From Blumeriella jaapii (Eukaryota; Ascomycota; Leotiomycetes; Helotiales; Drepanopezizaceae), in NCBI GenBank assembly GCA_009599575.1, contig VWND01000026.1, positions 1 through 64,000 of the forward strand: DNA of 64,000 bases, given 5' to 3'. Of the stretch, positions 35,500-48,897 are shown piece by piece. Numbering within the stretch: position 1 is the first letter of the stretch; each line of letters begins with the position of its first letter. The notes under the pieces are model-generated. The model did not search any database. It saw nothing but the letters and a program-made list of their open reading frames with translations, and was not told the DNA's origin. The position numbers were made by a program, and so were the translations under genes.

Positions 35500-36600
35500 G
35501 AAAAACAAAAAGCGCTAAACAGACTACGATCGAAAATGCGCCGAATACAACGGCATGACCGAGGCAAAAAAGGCCGCCGTTACGATTAGTAATCTTTTCG
35601 ACAGGCCTCGACCAGCTAATTTGATTTTCGACGACTTAAAAAATAAAATCGATTATTTTTCCAAAAATTATTTAAAAAAGCTTAAAAAATAGCAGGAGTA
35701 CGTTATTACCTACCAAAAGTTATTCGATTGAATCTTTTTAATTATGAAAACCAATTTAATAAACTTTGCAATTGCTTAATCGGAAATCAACGCTATTAAT
35801 AATAAAAAAGCGTACGCTATTTTTTATATTAATTTGCAAAAAGATTTTTTAATAGATAGAAGTATACGTAAGGTTAAAAATTCATATTATAAAAAAAAGC
35901 AAAAATTACTCTAGGCCCTCGTTCGTATTCTGAAAAAAAATATTATCTTTGCATATTTTTCCGTAGTTAGCTTCGTTAAATCTGACTACAAAAACACTTT
36001 CCGCAAAACGTATAGCGGAAAAATGAATATTACCGAATGAATAAAGAAATAGCAGACCGCTTACAAAGCAGCTGTCGAATATAAGATTTTTAATATAAAT
36101 GGCCGCTACGCTGCTACCGATTTTTTCGACGCAATCGCCGTATATATTAATTTATAATAAGCGAACGGCAAAAAAGCTAAGTATCTGGAAAACGAATTTG
36201 CCGGTTTTTTTATAAAAAAGATTTTAATCGAATTAAGCTTTATAATTTTTTTTTTTAAAAACAACCGAAAATTCGATAATTCAAGCCGAAAGATCGGAGT
36301 TTTCGCCATTTTCCTTTTCGATTTTAAAAACAATAATATTTCGAAAAGTCGTGGAAAAAGAGAAGGAAAAAGCAAAAAAGAAAAAAGAAAAGGGTATAAC
36401 TGCTTATGCGACACTTTTAAAAAGCGCCATTTCTATCTTTTAACCGATTATAAAAAGCTTTTGTACGTAATAAATGGTCGTCGTGAAAAAAAAATTCTTT
36501 CCAACTTTTTAAATAGGCAAAAGATCGCTGAAATGCGAAAAAAGCTGTTTTTCAATTATAAAAAGGTTTTTTAAAAGCTTTAAATAAAAAAAATATTCAA
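35500..36600 (+). pseudogene. R8 gag remnant
   Basis: Plus-strand frame AEYNGMTEAKKAAVTISNLF (about 35544-35605), then a lysine-rich stretch with LINFAIA and ISNLFDRPRPANLIF. Further on, YNCLCDTFKKRHFYLL (about 36396-36445) could be a copia-type zinc knuckle. Several stops. No frame longer than 100 codons. Confidence 0.5.
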
Positions 36601-37149
36601 ATGGTCGTAATTAATAAAATCCTTAGAATTTTAATAATTAAGCCAAAACAAATTTTAAAGTTAATTTTTAAAAACGATTAAAAAAAGTTTTTTACCGCAA
36701 CTTTCTGTCTTTTTTGTTTTAATGCGATTAAAAAGCATTTCGAAATCAACGTTTTAGTTTTAAAATTTGGTTAATATTATTTTTTGGACAAAAGTACTTT
36801 TTTTAATAATTGTTTTAAAACTTATTTAATAAACGATAAAAATCTTTTTATCGAAAAGTTTTATAAGAAAATTAATAATTTTATTAACAGCGTTTATGCA
36901 GGCATACAAAGTTTTCCAATCGTCGGAAAAAAAAGTCGTTTGATAAAAGAGGCTTTTCGCAAAAAGAATAGAAAACCTTGGGATATGATTTTTAACAACG
37001 TGGCGTTCGTTTCAGATTTTATTATTAATATTATTTCCGTTAGTTTTTTGGCTAAAAAAAATTATTGGTTTTAAAGGTCGGATAATACTTTTCGTTTTAA
37101 AAGCTTTAAAAGCTTTATTTTAAAACGTTAATATTAAACGATCGCCGAT

Positions 37150-38400
37150 TTTTGTATGTTTAAATATATTAAAGTCAATTGCTTTTTTTGTTCGCACTTT
37201 TCACGTAATAATTTAAACTTTTTAAAACGTGATTCGCCCGGTTTTATAATTTATATAATTCCGAAACGTCGTACGCGCTATAAGTTTAAAAAAAGCAGCG
37301 TATTTACGTACGATCGGAATAACGATGCGCGCTTGTAGCATTTTCGTTCGGGCTATTTAAGCAAAAACGCGCTCGAAAAGCTGGTCGAAAATACTCGTAA
37401 AATAAAAATCAAAAGCTTAATTAAAGTAAAATGCGAAAAGTATGCTATTACGTATTTAAAGCAGATGATTTCGAAAATAATATTAAAAAACAAATTTCTC
37501 AGGCTTTTTTTTCGCATCGGCTAAGATTTTTACGATTATTTTAAAAATCGTAGAAAAGCTTACAACGGCTCGACGTAAATGTTTCTAATAAAAAACGAAT
37601 ATAATAGAAAAATTTAAGCTTTCGCTATCAGAACGAAAGATATAAAAGTCGTTTTGAACCGTTTTTAAACGTTCGACGCATAAGTGAAACGCTAATACAA
37701 CTTTTTAATTTGCAAAATTCGATAAAATAACGAATCGTCGGTAATTCCAAAACAAAAAAACATTATTTCGAAATATTAAAAATAAACGGAGCGCGAAAGT
37801 ATCGATTTGAAATTAATTTCATTTTACGTGCATCAGCCAAACGGCTCGATCGAACGAGCAGAAAAAAAAGTAATTAAGCGTTCGATAAAAATAAAAATTA
37901 AAGCGGGATTTTCAATCTTTTTTTGATTCGAAACAATAAAAGCAGCAGCGCATTTGTATAATATATCGCCGCTTACGAAAAAACAATTTAAATTTTTAAA
38001 TAAAATTTTGCATAATTGATTTAAGTAATATTTCCGGTATTACGACCCTGCTATTATAAAAGCGCGTACGGCCGATTTTAGACCAGACTGAAATAAAATT
38101 TATGCGTACGAAGCTCGTACGTATTTAATAATAAAAAATCGAAAAGCCATAAAATACAAAAAAGAATTTAAAATTTTTCCGAAAAGATATATCGGATATT
38201 TGATTAGATATAGCGCTTTTAATATTTACAAAATCTGAATGCTTTAGCTAATGCGTATAATTACGAGCCGAAACGTAATATTTAACGAATTTAAGTTTTA
38301 TTTTTCGGAGCGTGAAAATCCAAGTTTTATAACTAGATTAAAGTTTTAAAAAACCGTGGAGTTTATCGAAAACGCGGAAAACGAAAAAGCTCAAGATGCT
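37150..38400 (+). pseudogene. R8 integrase remnant
   Basis: Frame-broken. Readable blocks: HQPNGSIERAEKKVIKRSIK (about 37830-37885; copia integrases have QNGxxERxNR), then AAAHLYNISPLTKK, then FPKRYIGYLIRYSAFNIYKI (about 38175-38235), the copia GYxxxxNIYxI block. It lies before RT, which is diagnostic for copia versus gypsy. Confidence 0.7.
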
Positions 38401-39599
38401 GAATATCAGATATTAGCGGGCGGGCGGTTTTAATAACGGCGCAAACTAGCAAAATTCGGTATGTTGAAAAAGAAATGATACAAAAAAAAAGCTATTATTA
38501 TAAAACGAGCAATTTCCAGATTTTACAAAAAAAAATGAAAGTTTTTTTCCACCGGAACCACCATTAAAACCAAAACCGATTTCAAGCCCTTTTGATGAAC
38601 TTTTAAAACCTACGATAAAAAAAAAAAAACAACATTTTAATACTAATGGATTTAAATATCTTAAAAGAAGCCAAATCCTCGGGAATAAAAAACCTAATAA
38701 AGGTCGAGGCGATCGAGCCTTTTTTTACGATCGATTTAAACGTTTAAAGCTCGGGAATAATAATTTCTTATAAAAGCCCTTTCGATAAAGTTATTACCGA
38801 CCAGTTTTAATTTTTAAAATTAATTATTAATCGAAAGTATGTAAAGCATATCCGAAACATTTTGACCGACGCGATAAAAGCGTTAGAAAGTTATAAAAAT
38901 TCAAAAAAAAGTAATAAATTAGCAAAACTTATTATTACAAAACAGAATAAAATAAAGCAAAGCTTTAAAAAGTCTTTCGGCGCGGGCATAAAAATGGCCC
39001 TATACGAAAAAGCGCGCAATTCAATTCTTTAAATTATAATTAAAAGCCATCGCCCGACAAATCAGGCGCCAAATCGATTTAAAATAAAGCAGCCATTTGA
39101 ACGATTGCTTTTAGAAGCTTTTCCAAAGCTAATTATTAAAAAGGAGGCACCATTTAAAAAAAGTAAAAAAAACAAATCGAAGTTTCCGATAAGCGATAAA
39201 AAGCAATTGATTTCAGAAATTGCTAAACGAAATCGTACAAACTTTATTTTATACTGGCCGGATAGACCGAAAATGTACGCCACGGTATACGAAATTTTTT
39301 AATTAATGGTTCCATTTATTAAATAACAAATCGACGAATTTGTTTATACGTTTTAAATAAACGAGCCGATTCAGATGGATGGAAAAAACTTTTAAATTAT
39401 TTACGCAATAGTAGCGGCTTCGATAAGAAAAAAATCGATAAAAAATATTTAATTTTCCGATTAAAAACAATATCGGAATAATTTTTCGAAAGCTTTAAAA
39501 AACTGAAACGAGTTGAAAAACCATTAAATAAAAGAGCAGTTTAGAAAAGGAGCAAAAACCGAAATTAAAAATTTAAAAATTAGAAAATGCTGGAGAATT

Positions 39600-41000
39600 A
39601 TTAAAAGAAATGAAACCATAAAGCTTATTTTATTTAAATGGGTTTTTATATACAAAACGAACAGCTTAAGCGAATTGCAGCGGTGCAGATCGAAACTAGT
39701 CGTAAAAAAAGACTTTTAAAACGAAGTTTTAATTTTTTTTATATACGCAGTTATATTCGCAGCCCGTTTTTTCCGAACGGTTATAACGCTAGCGGTTTAT
39801 TTCGATCTGAAAATTAAGCAATTCGATATAGTTAATGCTTTCGTTAATGCAAAACGAAACTTTAAAAGTAAGCTAATTACGTGCAATCTGTTTAATAAAT
39901 TCAAATAACCAAGTATAATGGTATAGTTAGACCGAGCTTTGTATAAGTTAAGGGATTTTTTAGCTTTGTGATACGGCGAATTTGCTAATATTTTGAAAAA
40001 GCTGAAGCTCGAATTAATAGGCGAGAAGCTTTATATATTCGTTAACGAAATGCGGAGCGTATACGTAGCGTTTTACGTCGACGATATTTAAGTTTTATAT
40101 TACGCCTTTTATTCGTTAAAAGCCGACGAAATTATTTTCGGTCTAAAAAAGGCTTACGAGCTTATAAGTATAAAAGATTTGGATTATTTTTTCGAAGTTC
40201 GTATTTTACGAAATAAACAAAAAAAGGAAGTTTTTCTGTTTTACGATTTGTATATCGAAAAAATCGCTACGAAGTTTGGTGTATGCAAAAGGCGCTTTTT
40301 AAGCACGCCTTTTCTAATCTGCGAATTTATTAAAAACCCAAGCGTAGCTACGCTTTCGCAAATTAAGAAGTATTAAAAAAAGGTCGGTTTAATTTTGTAT
40401 ACGGCTATTATGCTTCGACCCGACGTGGCTTTCGCAGCCTTTCAGCTTTTTTACTTTTTTATTAACCCAAATTTTTAATATTTCGAAGCAGCCAATTAAA
40501 CGCTTCGATATTTTTATAAAACGAAATTTTTAAAAAATCGTTTACAGTCGGAAAAGCGCGAAAAAACTAATTAATAATTTTCACCGACGCTTTTTTCGCC
40601 GACGATTTAAAAACTCGGAAATTATTTTAAAAGTATATTTTTTTTTTTTTCGGAAATGCTATTTTATAAAAGGCTGTACGATAAAACATAATTACCACTT
40701 TTTCTATTAAAGCGGAGCTATTTGCTTATATAGCGACCGTGAAAAAAATAATAGCATTCTAACGTTTTTTCAAAAAGCTTCGACTCGACGTTATTTTTAA
40801 ATGGAACGTATATTGCGATAATTAGCAAACGATTAAATTAATCGTAGAAAATAAAAAAAAAAATTTTTACGAAGCTTCGCTACGTCGATATAAATAATAT
40901 ATGGATTCGCTAGAAGTATTAAAATAAAAAGTTTAAAATTATATATTTTTTAATAAATAAAATGTACGCAAACGGTTTTATTAAAAATCTGATTCGATAA
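39600..41000 (+). pseudogene. R8 reverse transcriptase and RNase H
   Basis: RT: KWVFIYKTNSLSELQRCRSK and LVVKKDF (start of copia RT), IKQFDIVNAFVNAKRN (block 3), LDRALYKLRDF, FYVDDI (about 40072-40090, catalytic YVDD intact) and YFFEVRILRNKQKKEVFLF. RNase H: SYKKAVR and TTSSTEAELFAYIATVKEIM (about 40700-40755) and a YCDNQQTIKLIVE-like block. About ten in-frame stops. Confidence 0.85.
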
Positions 41001-41678
41001 AAGCACGAGAGTTTCGTTAAATTTTTTAATTTACGGGATTTTCGGAGCTTTATCGAAAAGCTCGATTAATCGAATTAAAAAGCTTGCATTTTGCAAGCGT
41101 ACATTTATTTAAACAAATTTTTATTAAAACTTAAAACACAGCAAAAACCATTTTCCAAGCAAATCCAGAAATTTAAAAACCAAACCGCTTAATTTTGCAA
41201 AAAGTTAAAAATATAATTCGCTAAAATAATAATCCGCGCACGACGCTCCGCGATAGTCAGATTTGGAATAAATTCTTCGATAGCTTTTTTAAAAACGGCT
41301 GCCGCCGGCTATGCTGCCGCCGGCTATGTAACCGGAACATTTTTTTTTTTTTGCGAAGTTTTATCAGGCTAAAAATCAGAAACGTTTGGCAAAAGGATCG
41401 CCGCGAGATTTTTTTTTAGATTTTCAGGAACGGAAGCATTTTCTAATGGGTCGTGGCCAAGCTTTATTTCGCCAGCACGTGGAACAGGCGTAAAAGTTTC
41501 CATTCGAAAAGCAAAAGTTTAAAAAACCTTACGAGCCGCGGCGAGCTTCGCGTTAATAATACGCTTTATATTTATTAGTTTTGCTTTTGAATTACGACCG
41601 ATTTAAAAGCTTACTTTTTTGCATTTTTAAAGCCGTTTTAACCGTGGAATAAAATAACCGTTATATTTTAAAAATCGA

Positions 41679-42260
41679 TTAGCAGAAACAACAGAGTTTT
41701 TCGATAAAACTGACCGCTTTAATAACTTTATTAATCCGAGTTTTAAAAACGGAAAACCACGCAATCAAAACGTTCGCGTCGGCCGGAATGCACGACGTGT
41801 TAATTACGTAGCATCGATAGCAACGAGCTTTAGCCAAGTTCGATAAGCAATCGTAATTTAAGTTTTCAATTGCTTCGCGAGTAATATAAATTATATAAAA
41901 AGTAGAGTTGAAAGGCTTAGGAATAATAGGCTTTTTGGCTCCGATGCGAGCGCGTTTTAAAAAACGATTATCGTCGTTATTTTTATTTTTAGTCTTTTCG
42001 CTTTAGTGATCCCCGGCCGCTTTTTTTTTAAAAGCGCTAGTATTCTGCCTTTTCTTTTCGGAAAAGCTATTAAAATCGAAATTACCGCTAATAGCTTTTT
42101 TACCGCCAGCAGCGTTTCTTTTATTTTTAGGCGTTATATCGGCATTTTCGAGGCCGGGCAAATATAAATTTTCGAAAAAACCGTTTAAAAACAAAATATC
42201 GAAAGGATCGCCTTTTTCGAAAGAGTTAAAAAAAGACGAATTGGCCGAAAAAGCCGATTA
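41679..42260 (-). pseudogene. Antisense cysteine-containing ORF in the 3' region of R8
   Basis: Minus-strand frame readable for about 194 codons with one TAA (42003-42005, plausible former CAA) and possibly a second at 41679-41681. It runs against gag-pol. Reads GDPFDILFLNGFFENLYLPG, a lysine-rich low-complexity middle, FNSTFYIIYITREAIENLNY, then CLSNLAKARCYRCYVINTSC and a basic/hydrophobic end with CCFC. The cysteine arrangement C-x8-C-x2-C-x6-C could bind a metal. No family recognised; it is neither gag nor pol of R8. Confidence 0.5.
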
Positions 42261-42643
42261 ATTGCGCAAAATAAATTTCGCAAAACTCCGATTACGCAAG
42301 CGCCGAAGATTGGGAATCCGAAGAGCTGGGCCAACTGGTCGCGTGGAACTACGCGGACGACCTTTTTTGAATATAAGAAAAGTTATATCGATGTTTTTGA
42401 TTAAAATAGTAGAGCCTGAATTTATTAAAAGACTAATAAAAAGATAAAAAAGTTAAAGTTTTCAAAAGCGACGAAACGCTTATTTAAGCTGAATTGGCCT
42501 TATTTACGCTTCGCAATAATAAAAAATGTAAATAAGTTATATAAATATTATAATATCGCGTTACGGCCGTATTCGAACGATAAAAGAACTTTTCCGCGCT
42601 TTGAAAATAGCTAATCGCCGGATTAGCAATTAGTTAAAAAGTG

Positions 42644-42945
42644 TATTGCGCTATATTTATATTTTTTTATTTCTTTTTATTTCTTTTGTTCCAGATTTAT
42701 TTTTTTTGTACGCTTTTAATAATTAGATGTTCCTAAAGCTCGGAAAGGCTCGTAGTCACGTAATAACGAGCCTTTTCGGAAACTAGTTTTTCCGAGCGAC
42801 TGACTAAGCGAGCCCGAACCTTCCGTCTTCTGCGGAAAGCTCGCCAGTCAGACTTAGAATAATACAAGTAACATTTTACTGCATACAATTCATCCGTCCC
42901 AGCCTCCGGTGAGGGTTTCTACCGACTATTCGGCTATGCACGACA
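42644..42945 (+). repeat. 3' LTR of R8 (302 bp)
   Basis: Inner end tattgcgctatatttatatt with T-rich mutated stretch; outer end ccgactattcggctatgcacgaca intact. Confidence 0.93.
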
Positions 42946-45316
42946 AATTAAATTTTAAAAAAAGTGTTATACGTAAAATCGTTTAGTATTTTATCGATTT
43001 CGTATAAAAAAATTAAAAACATTTCAATTGTTTTTTTTTTGGAAATCAGCTTAAAAGCGTGCGTAATAATTTGGCAGATAAAAATTAAATAAGCAGTAGG
43101 TTAAGAAATTCGTTTTCGAACTGGTCGTTTAAAAAGTTCAGAAAATGATTTGTTTAAATTATCGATTATATTAAACTGAAAGGCTATCGCGGCGAAAGCT
43201 TTTTTTCGGTTTTTGATATAATTGTTTTTCGTAAAACGAAAAAGCTGTTTTGACGAAGGGAAAAAAGAAAAAAAAAAAAAAAAAAATAATAGAAAAGAAA
43301 TCGTTAGTCTGGAAAAATAATGGTGTAATTTCTTGTATTATTTTATTAGCGTCGCTATCGAAATTGGCACCGCGAATGAAATTCGACTTTTTCGCGTTTC
43401 GCACAGCGTCGTAAATCTGCTATAATTAATTAAAGTTTTTGTTACGTTTTACAACGTCGTTTTAATAGCGAAATTAAATTTTTCGAAGGTGTAAATAAGA
43501 AATTTTAATACAACGAGCGTAAAAGGCTATAAAAAGGTAAGACTTCGGCCAATAAAGCTTGCGTTTATTATAATTTAGTAAAACTTGATATTCGGCCAAC
43601 CAAGCTTTTTTTAAAATCATATTATAATTTCCGAGGTTGGTAATTAAAAAAAAAGTAAACGATTGTATTCGATTATTAATAATAAAATTAAAAAGCGTAA
43701 AATGTATAATTAAATGGCCACGAGCTTTATTATACCTTTTTACAAAAAAAAAAGCCGGGAAAAATTAAATCAAAAATTTAAAAAAAAAAAAAAAAAATTT
43801 AATTAACGCCGAATCGATTAACGTATAACCGTTCGCTTTAAAATCGGCGAACGCTTTTATTTTATACGAAAAGCTATTTTTAATAAATATAACGGGAATT
43901 ATTAATAAATCGCTATTAAAAAGCTTTCGAACGTTAAAATAACGCATATCGCGCAATACGCCCAAAAAAAAGGCTTTGCTTAGGCCTAAGCGTTTTTCCG
44001 ATTAACGGAAAAGCTTTTAACTTTTTTATATACGTTTTAAAAATCGTTTGAAAAAAGGTTTTCGTTTTTATTATTATTATTAAAAAGCGAATTTTCGGCC
44101 GGTTCGATCTCGTTTACATTTATTAGCCTAGAAAAGCTTTTGAATAAAACCGAGGGTCGGCCCGTAAAAGGTCGTGCAAATTAGCTTTTTTAAATTTTCT
44201 GATATAAAATAAAAAACGAACGTTGTCGTTGGTTCGATCGAAAAAAAAAAACGCTAAAAAAAGCGTTTTGGCGTAAAAAAAAAGAAAAAACAAAAAGCTA
44301 AAAAAAAGCCTGTGAAACACTTGAACGATTTTCGTACGTACGATTTAATTCGTAATACGCTTTGGTTAAAAACTTACTATTTTAATAAATAATAAACTTG
44401 ATTGAAAAGCGATTCGCGTATAAAATTCGTTCAGCCAACTGATTTTATTTTTTTTATCGAACGGCGGTAAACTAATTTTTAAAAGTCGTTGTACGCGTTT
44501 ATTTCAAATATAATTTTTCTCGTAAACGCTTTAGTATTTTGTCGCGAAAAACGTTTCGAAACTGTTTGTCAATCCGTATTTAAGCGTTTACTGCGAAAAT
44601 GGAAAATCGCAAATAAAATCGCTAAAAGTCGTCGTACGTATTTATTGCAAGCATTTTAAACTCGTCTTCGGCCTTTTAAACGTCGGAAAAATCGGCCAGG
44701 AAATCGGCGACCTTTTTAATTAATTTTTCGGAAAATATAAAATCGGAACGGTTCAAAATACGTAAAGTCAGAAACTTTTTTACCACGCTTTCGGTCTGAT
44801 CGAATATGTAATTTTTACGAAATCGATCGCCAGCGAAATAATCGTGGTAAAATTCGAAGTTATCGAAAACTTTAATTTTTTAATAGCGTGTTTTGTAATT
44901 TTTACTATTATTTAGTTTAAATTCAAAATTCGAAACGCGTTTTATACGAGCTAATCGAAAATTAGCAAATAAATAAAAACCATAGCGTTTAAAAGGCGCG
45001 CTAAGGTTTTGGCCGTCAAAAGGAAATTCAAAAAAAGTTCGCGAAAAGCGTGGAAATTGATTTACAGCGTTTATTAATTAAAATAAAACGTTGCGAAAAA
45101 AAGAAAAAGCAGCAGATTCGCGACTGGCAAAAGCACGTTCGATATATTTTATCAAACGCTTTAATTAAAAAATCTGTCGCAGTCGTATAATTTCCAAAAG
45201 TTATCGTTTACGCTTTTGCGCTTTTTTTAATTGATTTTGCAAAAGTTTCAACTAAACGCTTTTAGCGCTAGCTGCAAAAAAAAAATAGCAAGCGAAATGG
45301 TTGGCGCTCTGCCTTT
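42946..45316 (-). pseudogene. R7 gag and protease remnant
   Basis: Protease block (MGVLRDMRYFNVRKLF ... ADFKANGYTLIDSAL) at 43765-43965 and gag block FDRTNDNVRFLFYIRKFKKA at 44123-44320, in the order seen in R4 and R9. Left border is the R8 TSD, right border the R9 TSD. Confidence 0.65.
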
Positions 45317-45581
45317 TGTGACGATCTAATCAGTCGGAGGGCTGGGAGATCAGTCAACTGGTCGCCGTGTTCATATGGTATGAAAAACGAACCTTTGGTT
45401 TTGTAACAAAAATATTCACTTAGAATCAACAATTGCAAAAGGCAGAAATTGCTAAAAAGAAAAAGCTTTATATATATAATAATTTCTACAATTGATAAAA
45501 AACCCACCAGAAGATCAAAAAGCTTGCAGCTATACGTAATTACTGGAATAATACGAAAAGCCAAAAAAATAAGTCGTTATA
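45317..45581 (-). repeat. 3' LTR of R9 (265 bp)
   Basis: Outer end tgtgacgatctaatcagtcg intact; inner end caaaaaaataagtcgttata mutated. Confidence 0.93.
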
Positions 45582-47949
45582 TTATTTCTTCGTTCGAAAA
45601 AAGCGCGCTTTCGAACTTTTATTTATTAATACGTTATTATCCAAATAATCGTACGAATCCAAACCTTCGGAATACGCTTTCAGCCAGTTTACAAGTTTTG
45701 CAAAAGGACCGGAAAGCTTTTTATGCGCCAAATGAAAATCGCGCACTTTTAGAAAAACATATATAAAATCAGACGCGAAGTACCACGTAAGATTTTTATT
45801 TAAGCTTATCTAAAAAGCTTTGTACTGAAAGGTTTTCCGTTGCATTCGATAAGCGATTAATTTTTCGATTTCGTATTTAAGCTTATCAATTATATTAATA
45901 AATTCAAAAATTAAATTAATCTGATTTAAAGCGCGTCGTTAGCTGCTTTACGCAATCGATTAGCGTAAAAAACTGAATATACGTTTATAATACTGGGAAG
46001 ATTTAGCTTAAAAGCGTTATCGAAAATTTTGATTACAATTTTAAAAGGGCCGTTTATAGGATTGTCGAGCTTGCGAAAAGGTCGAAAGGTCGGAAATAAA
46101 CGTATATCGAGCTATACGTAGTCGCTAACGTTAAAATCGATCGCGCGGCGAAACTTATTCGCACTTCTTTTTATTTTGTCGTGGGCTTATTAAAAATGCG
46201 ATTTGACGAAATTTCAGGCGTCGTAATAATGGCGAGCGTACGCACGAGCTTCGTTTGCGTTTAGTTTGTATAAAAGGTTAAAAAAAAAGGAAATATCGAG
46301 CTTTTAGTTTTAATTAATATGGGAAGCGTAATCGTATATAATTTCAAAAAGTAAAAAGCCATTTAAACTTTCGTAAAAAAAAATTATTTAAGCGAAATCC
46401 ATTATTAAAAGAAATTCGCTTTAATCGTTTTAATAAAAATTTACGAAAAATCGAAAGCGTTTTTGCAAATATTAATTGTAAATTTCGGTCTGACCGTCGG
46501 TTTCAAAATAAGCGGCTGTCGAAAGCTTTAATTGCGTACCGAGTATTTTATTTAATTCAAACCAGAAAATAAATTAATATTAAAAGCTACGATCGCTAAT
46601 AATACTTTTCGAAAAGCCAAAATATTTATACACGTGGAATATATACAATTTGGCGAAATTTCGAGCGTCGATATTTTTATAACAAAAAATCGAAATTATC
46701 TGCTTGGAAAAGCGATTTATTATTACGAATATATTATCGTAATCGTATTTGTTTTTATTAAAGCTGCAAAAGTTTATTATAACATGCTTTTAAAAATAAT
46801 CAAAAACAGAAAAAAGCTGAAAAAAGCCGGGGCGTTTATTTTTTAAAACAAAACTTTTTCGATAAGCGTAGCAATTGCGATAATATTATTTTACAAAAGC
46901 TGTTATATTTCGTTAATAATATTAGTCCGAAAGCAATTGCGTAGTTTTGCGAGCGCTAAAATAAGCGATAAAAATCTGGTCGTGCATTTTTCGTATAAAA
47001 GCCAAACGAAAATAATCGACGTTTAGTATTATCAGGCGACCGTAATATAACAGCAGATCGCGTTTAAATATATACGGAGTATTATTAGCGTCGTTTTTTT
47101 TCGTAGCGTTTCGTACAGCTTTTTTTCGAAAAGCTATCAAGCTGCTAATTATGCGATTAGCGTGAAAAAGCTGATTAACGATACGAAATACAAAAAAAAA
47201 ATCAGCTATTTCAACGATAAAAACAGCTGTTTCGAAAGCCGTAAAAGATCGAAGTTTTTTAATTAAAAAGCGATAATCGATTTAATCGGCTCGAAAAAGT
47301 GTTTGCAGGCGCTAAATGCGTTTAAAAAAGTTTAGCGATCGAATTCGCTCGTACGACGTATTAATACGTTAGCCAAAAAATTATATTTACTTGGTTTGTA
47401 CGTAATAAAAAAATTGTAATCGGCGAAAAGCTCGGCCCAGCGTACCTGTCGAGCGTTTAAAAGTTTAAAAATTATAAAATACTTTAAAGTTTTATAATTA
47501 ATAATTATTTTAATCTAATAAATTAAGTCAATCAATTTAACACGAAAATTGCTTAAAGATTTTACGATTACGAATATTTTTTTATCGTATACGACGTAGT
47601 TTAGCTTTGCGAAAATTATGATTTTACTGAAATAAGCGACTAAAAGCCAATCGTCGCTATAAAATTATAAAAACACAAAAGCTATTACGCCGTCGAAAGC
47701 GTTAATTTTTAATATGCAAAAAAGATTTTGCTTATAATATTATAAAATTAATACAATAATAAAAGCTAATGTAAAAAGGTCGAAACTTTTTTAACATTCA
47801 GAAATAAAATTGTAAAAAACGTTAGCTTTAATTAAATAAACCAAAGATTTTGCAATTATACCGTAGTTTCGAATAAAACGTCGGTAAAAATTACAAAAAG
47901 CAAAAAAGCTTTGTACGCTTTTTACAATAATAGAAAGCTTCTAATAAAC

Positions 47950-48897
47950 GACTACGGAAACTTTCTTTAAATCTACTTTTAAGCTTTTAATAAAAATAAT
48001 AAAACCTAGATAACGGGTCCGAATAACGTTGAATTCAAATTTTCGAATATCGGCCTGTAATTCAGCGTTAGCGAGCTTTTAAAACATTTTACGGACGTAT
48101 ATAGCGTATTTCAAAAAATCGGACGAATAAATAAAAATATTATTTAAATATATAATACAAAAATCGTTTAAATAATCGAAAAAAACGTCGTTTATATAAC
48201 GTTGATAAATTGCGGATTTATTAGTAAAGCCGAAAGGTAGCATCTTACATTTATAAACGCCGTAACGCGTACGAAACGTCGTCAGTTTTTTATTAGCGAA
48301 ATCTATTCGAATTTTATAAAAAGTTTAACGAATATCGAATTTTGTAAAAATTCGTACTTCCGAAAAACGAATAAAGGTTTTATCGATAAAAGAAAAAGAA
48401 TAGCGATTTTTACGAATAATATTATTAAAAGCTCGATAATCGATATAAAAACGTAATAAACCGTCGGGTTTTTTAGCGAAAAGCATTAGAGCAGCGAAAA
48501 AAGCGGTGAAAAGTTCGATAAAGCTTTTATTAAGATTATTTTGCAAATAAATTTTAATAATCTCGAGCTTTGGAATCGATATTTTATATAAAAAAATGTA
48601 TTTCAGCTTTTTCTTATTTACAATAAGCTCGATTTTATAATCGTAGGGCCGGTAAAAGGCTAGCTCGTTATTAGCGGCCTTAGAAAACACGTGTTCGAGG
48701 TTTTTATACTTCGGAAGAAAAAATTCGAAAAAAAATTCATTCGAAATTAGCTTTGCTAAGCTGGTTGAAAAGATCGAAATCGATATTTTATTAGTTTTGA
48801 AACGTTCGAAAAAACTATGAAATTGGATTTTAAAAAAAGTATTATACGTAAAATCGTTTAGTATTCTGTCGATTTCGTACAAAAAGATTAAAAACAT
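47950..48897 (-). pseudogene. R9 reverse transcriptase
   Basis: 190 codons open at 48325-48897: RT N-terminal part, FFAALMLFAKKPDGLLRFYI, IDYRAFNNIIRKNRYSFSFI and VRIFTKFDIR. The continuation carries the active site as IIYLNNIFIYSSD (about 48130-48165). Both aspartates are asparagine. Confidence 0.88.

Larger units (their letters stand above)
34732..42945 (+). mobile_element. R8: complete, RIP-inactivated Ty1/copia element (family IV, 8,214 bp)
   Basis: Two 302-bp LTRs (34732-35033, 42644-42945), TSD aatta at 34727-34731 and 42946-42950. Plus-strand gag, then integrase before RT, then RT with YVDD, then RNase H: the copia order. About 1.6 kb lie between RNase H and the 3' LTR and hold an ORF on the opposite strand (41679-42260). 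Confidence 0.95.

Noticed and set aside
36106..36414. 102-codon minus-strand frame inside R8 gag
   Set aside because: Mirror of the lysine-rich gag sequence; no independent support, unlike the 41679-42260 frame.
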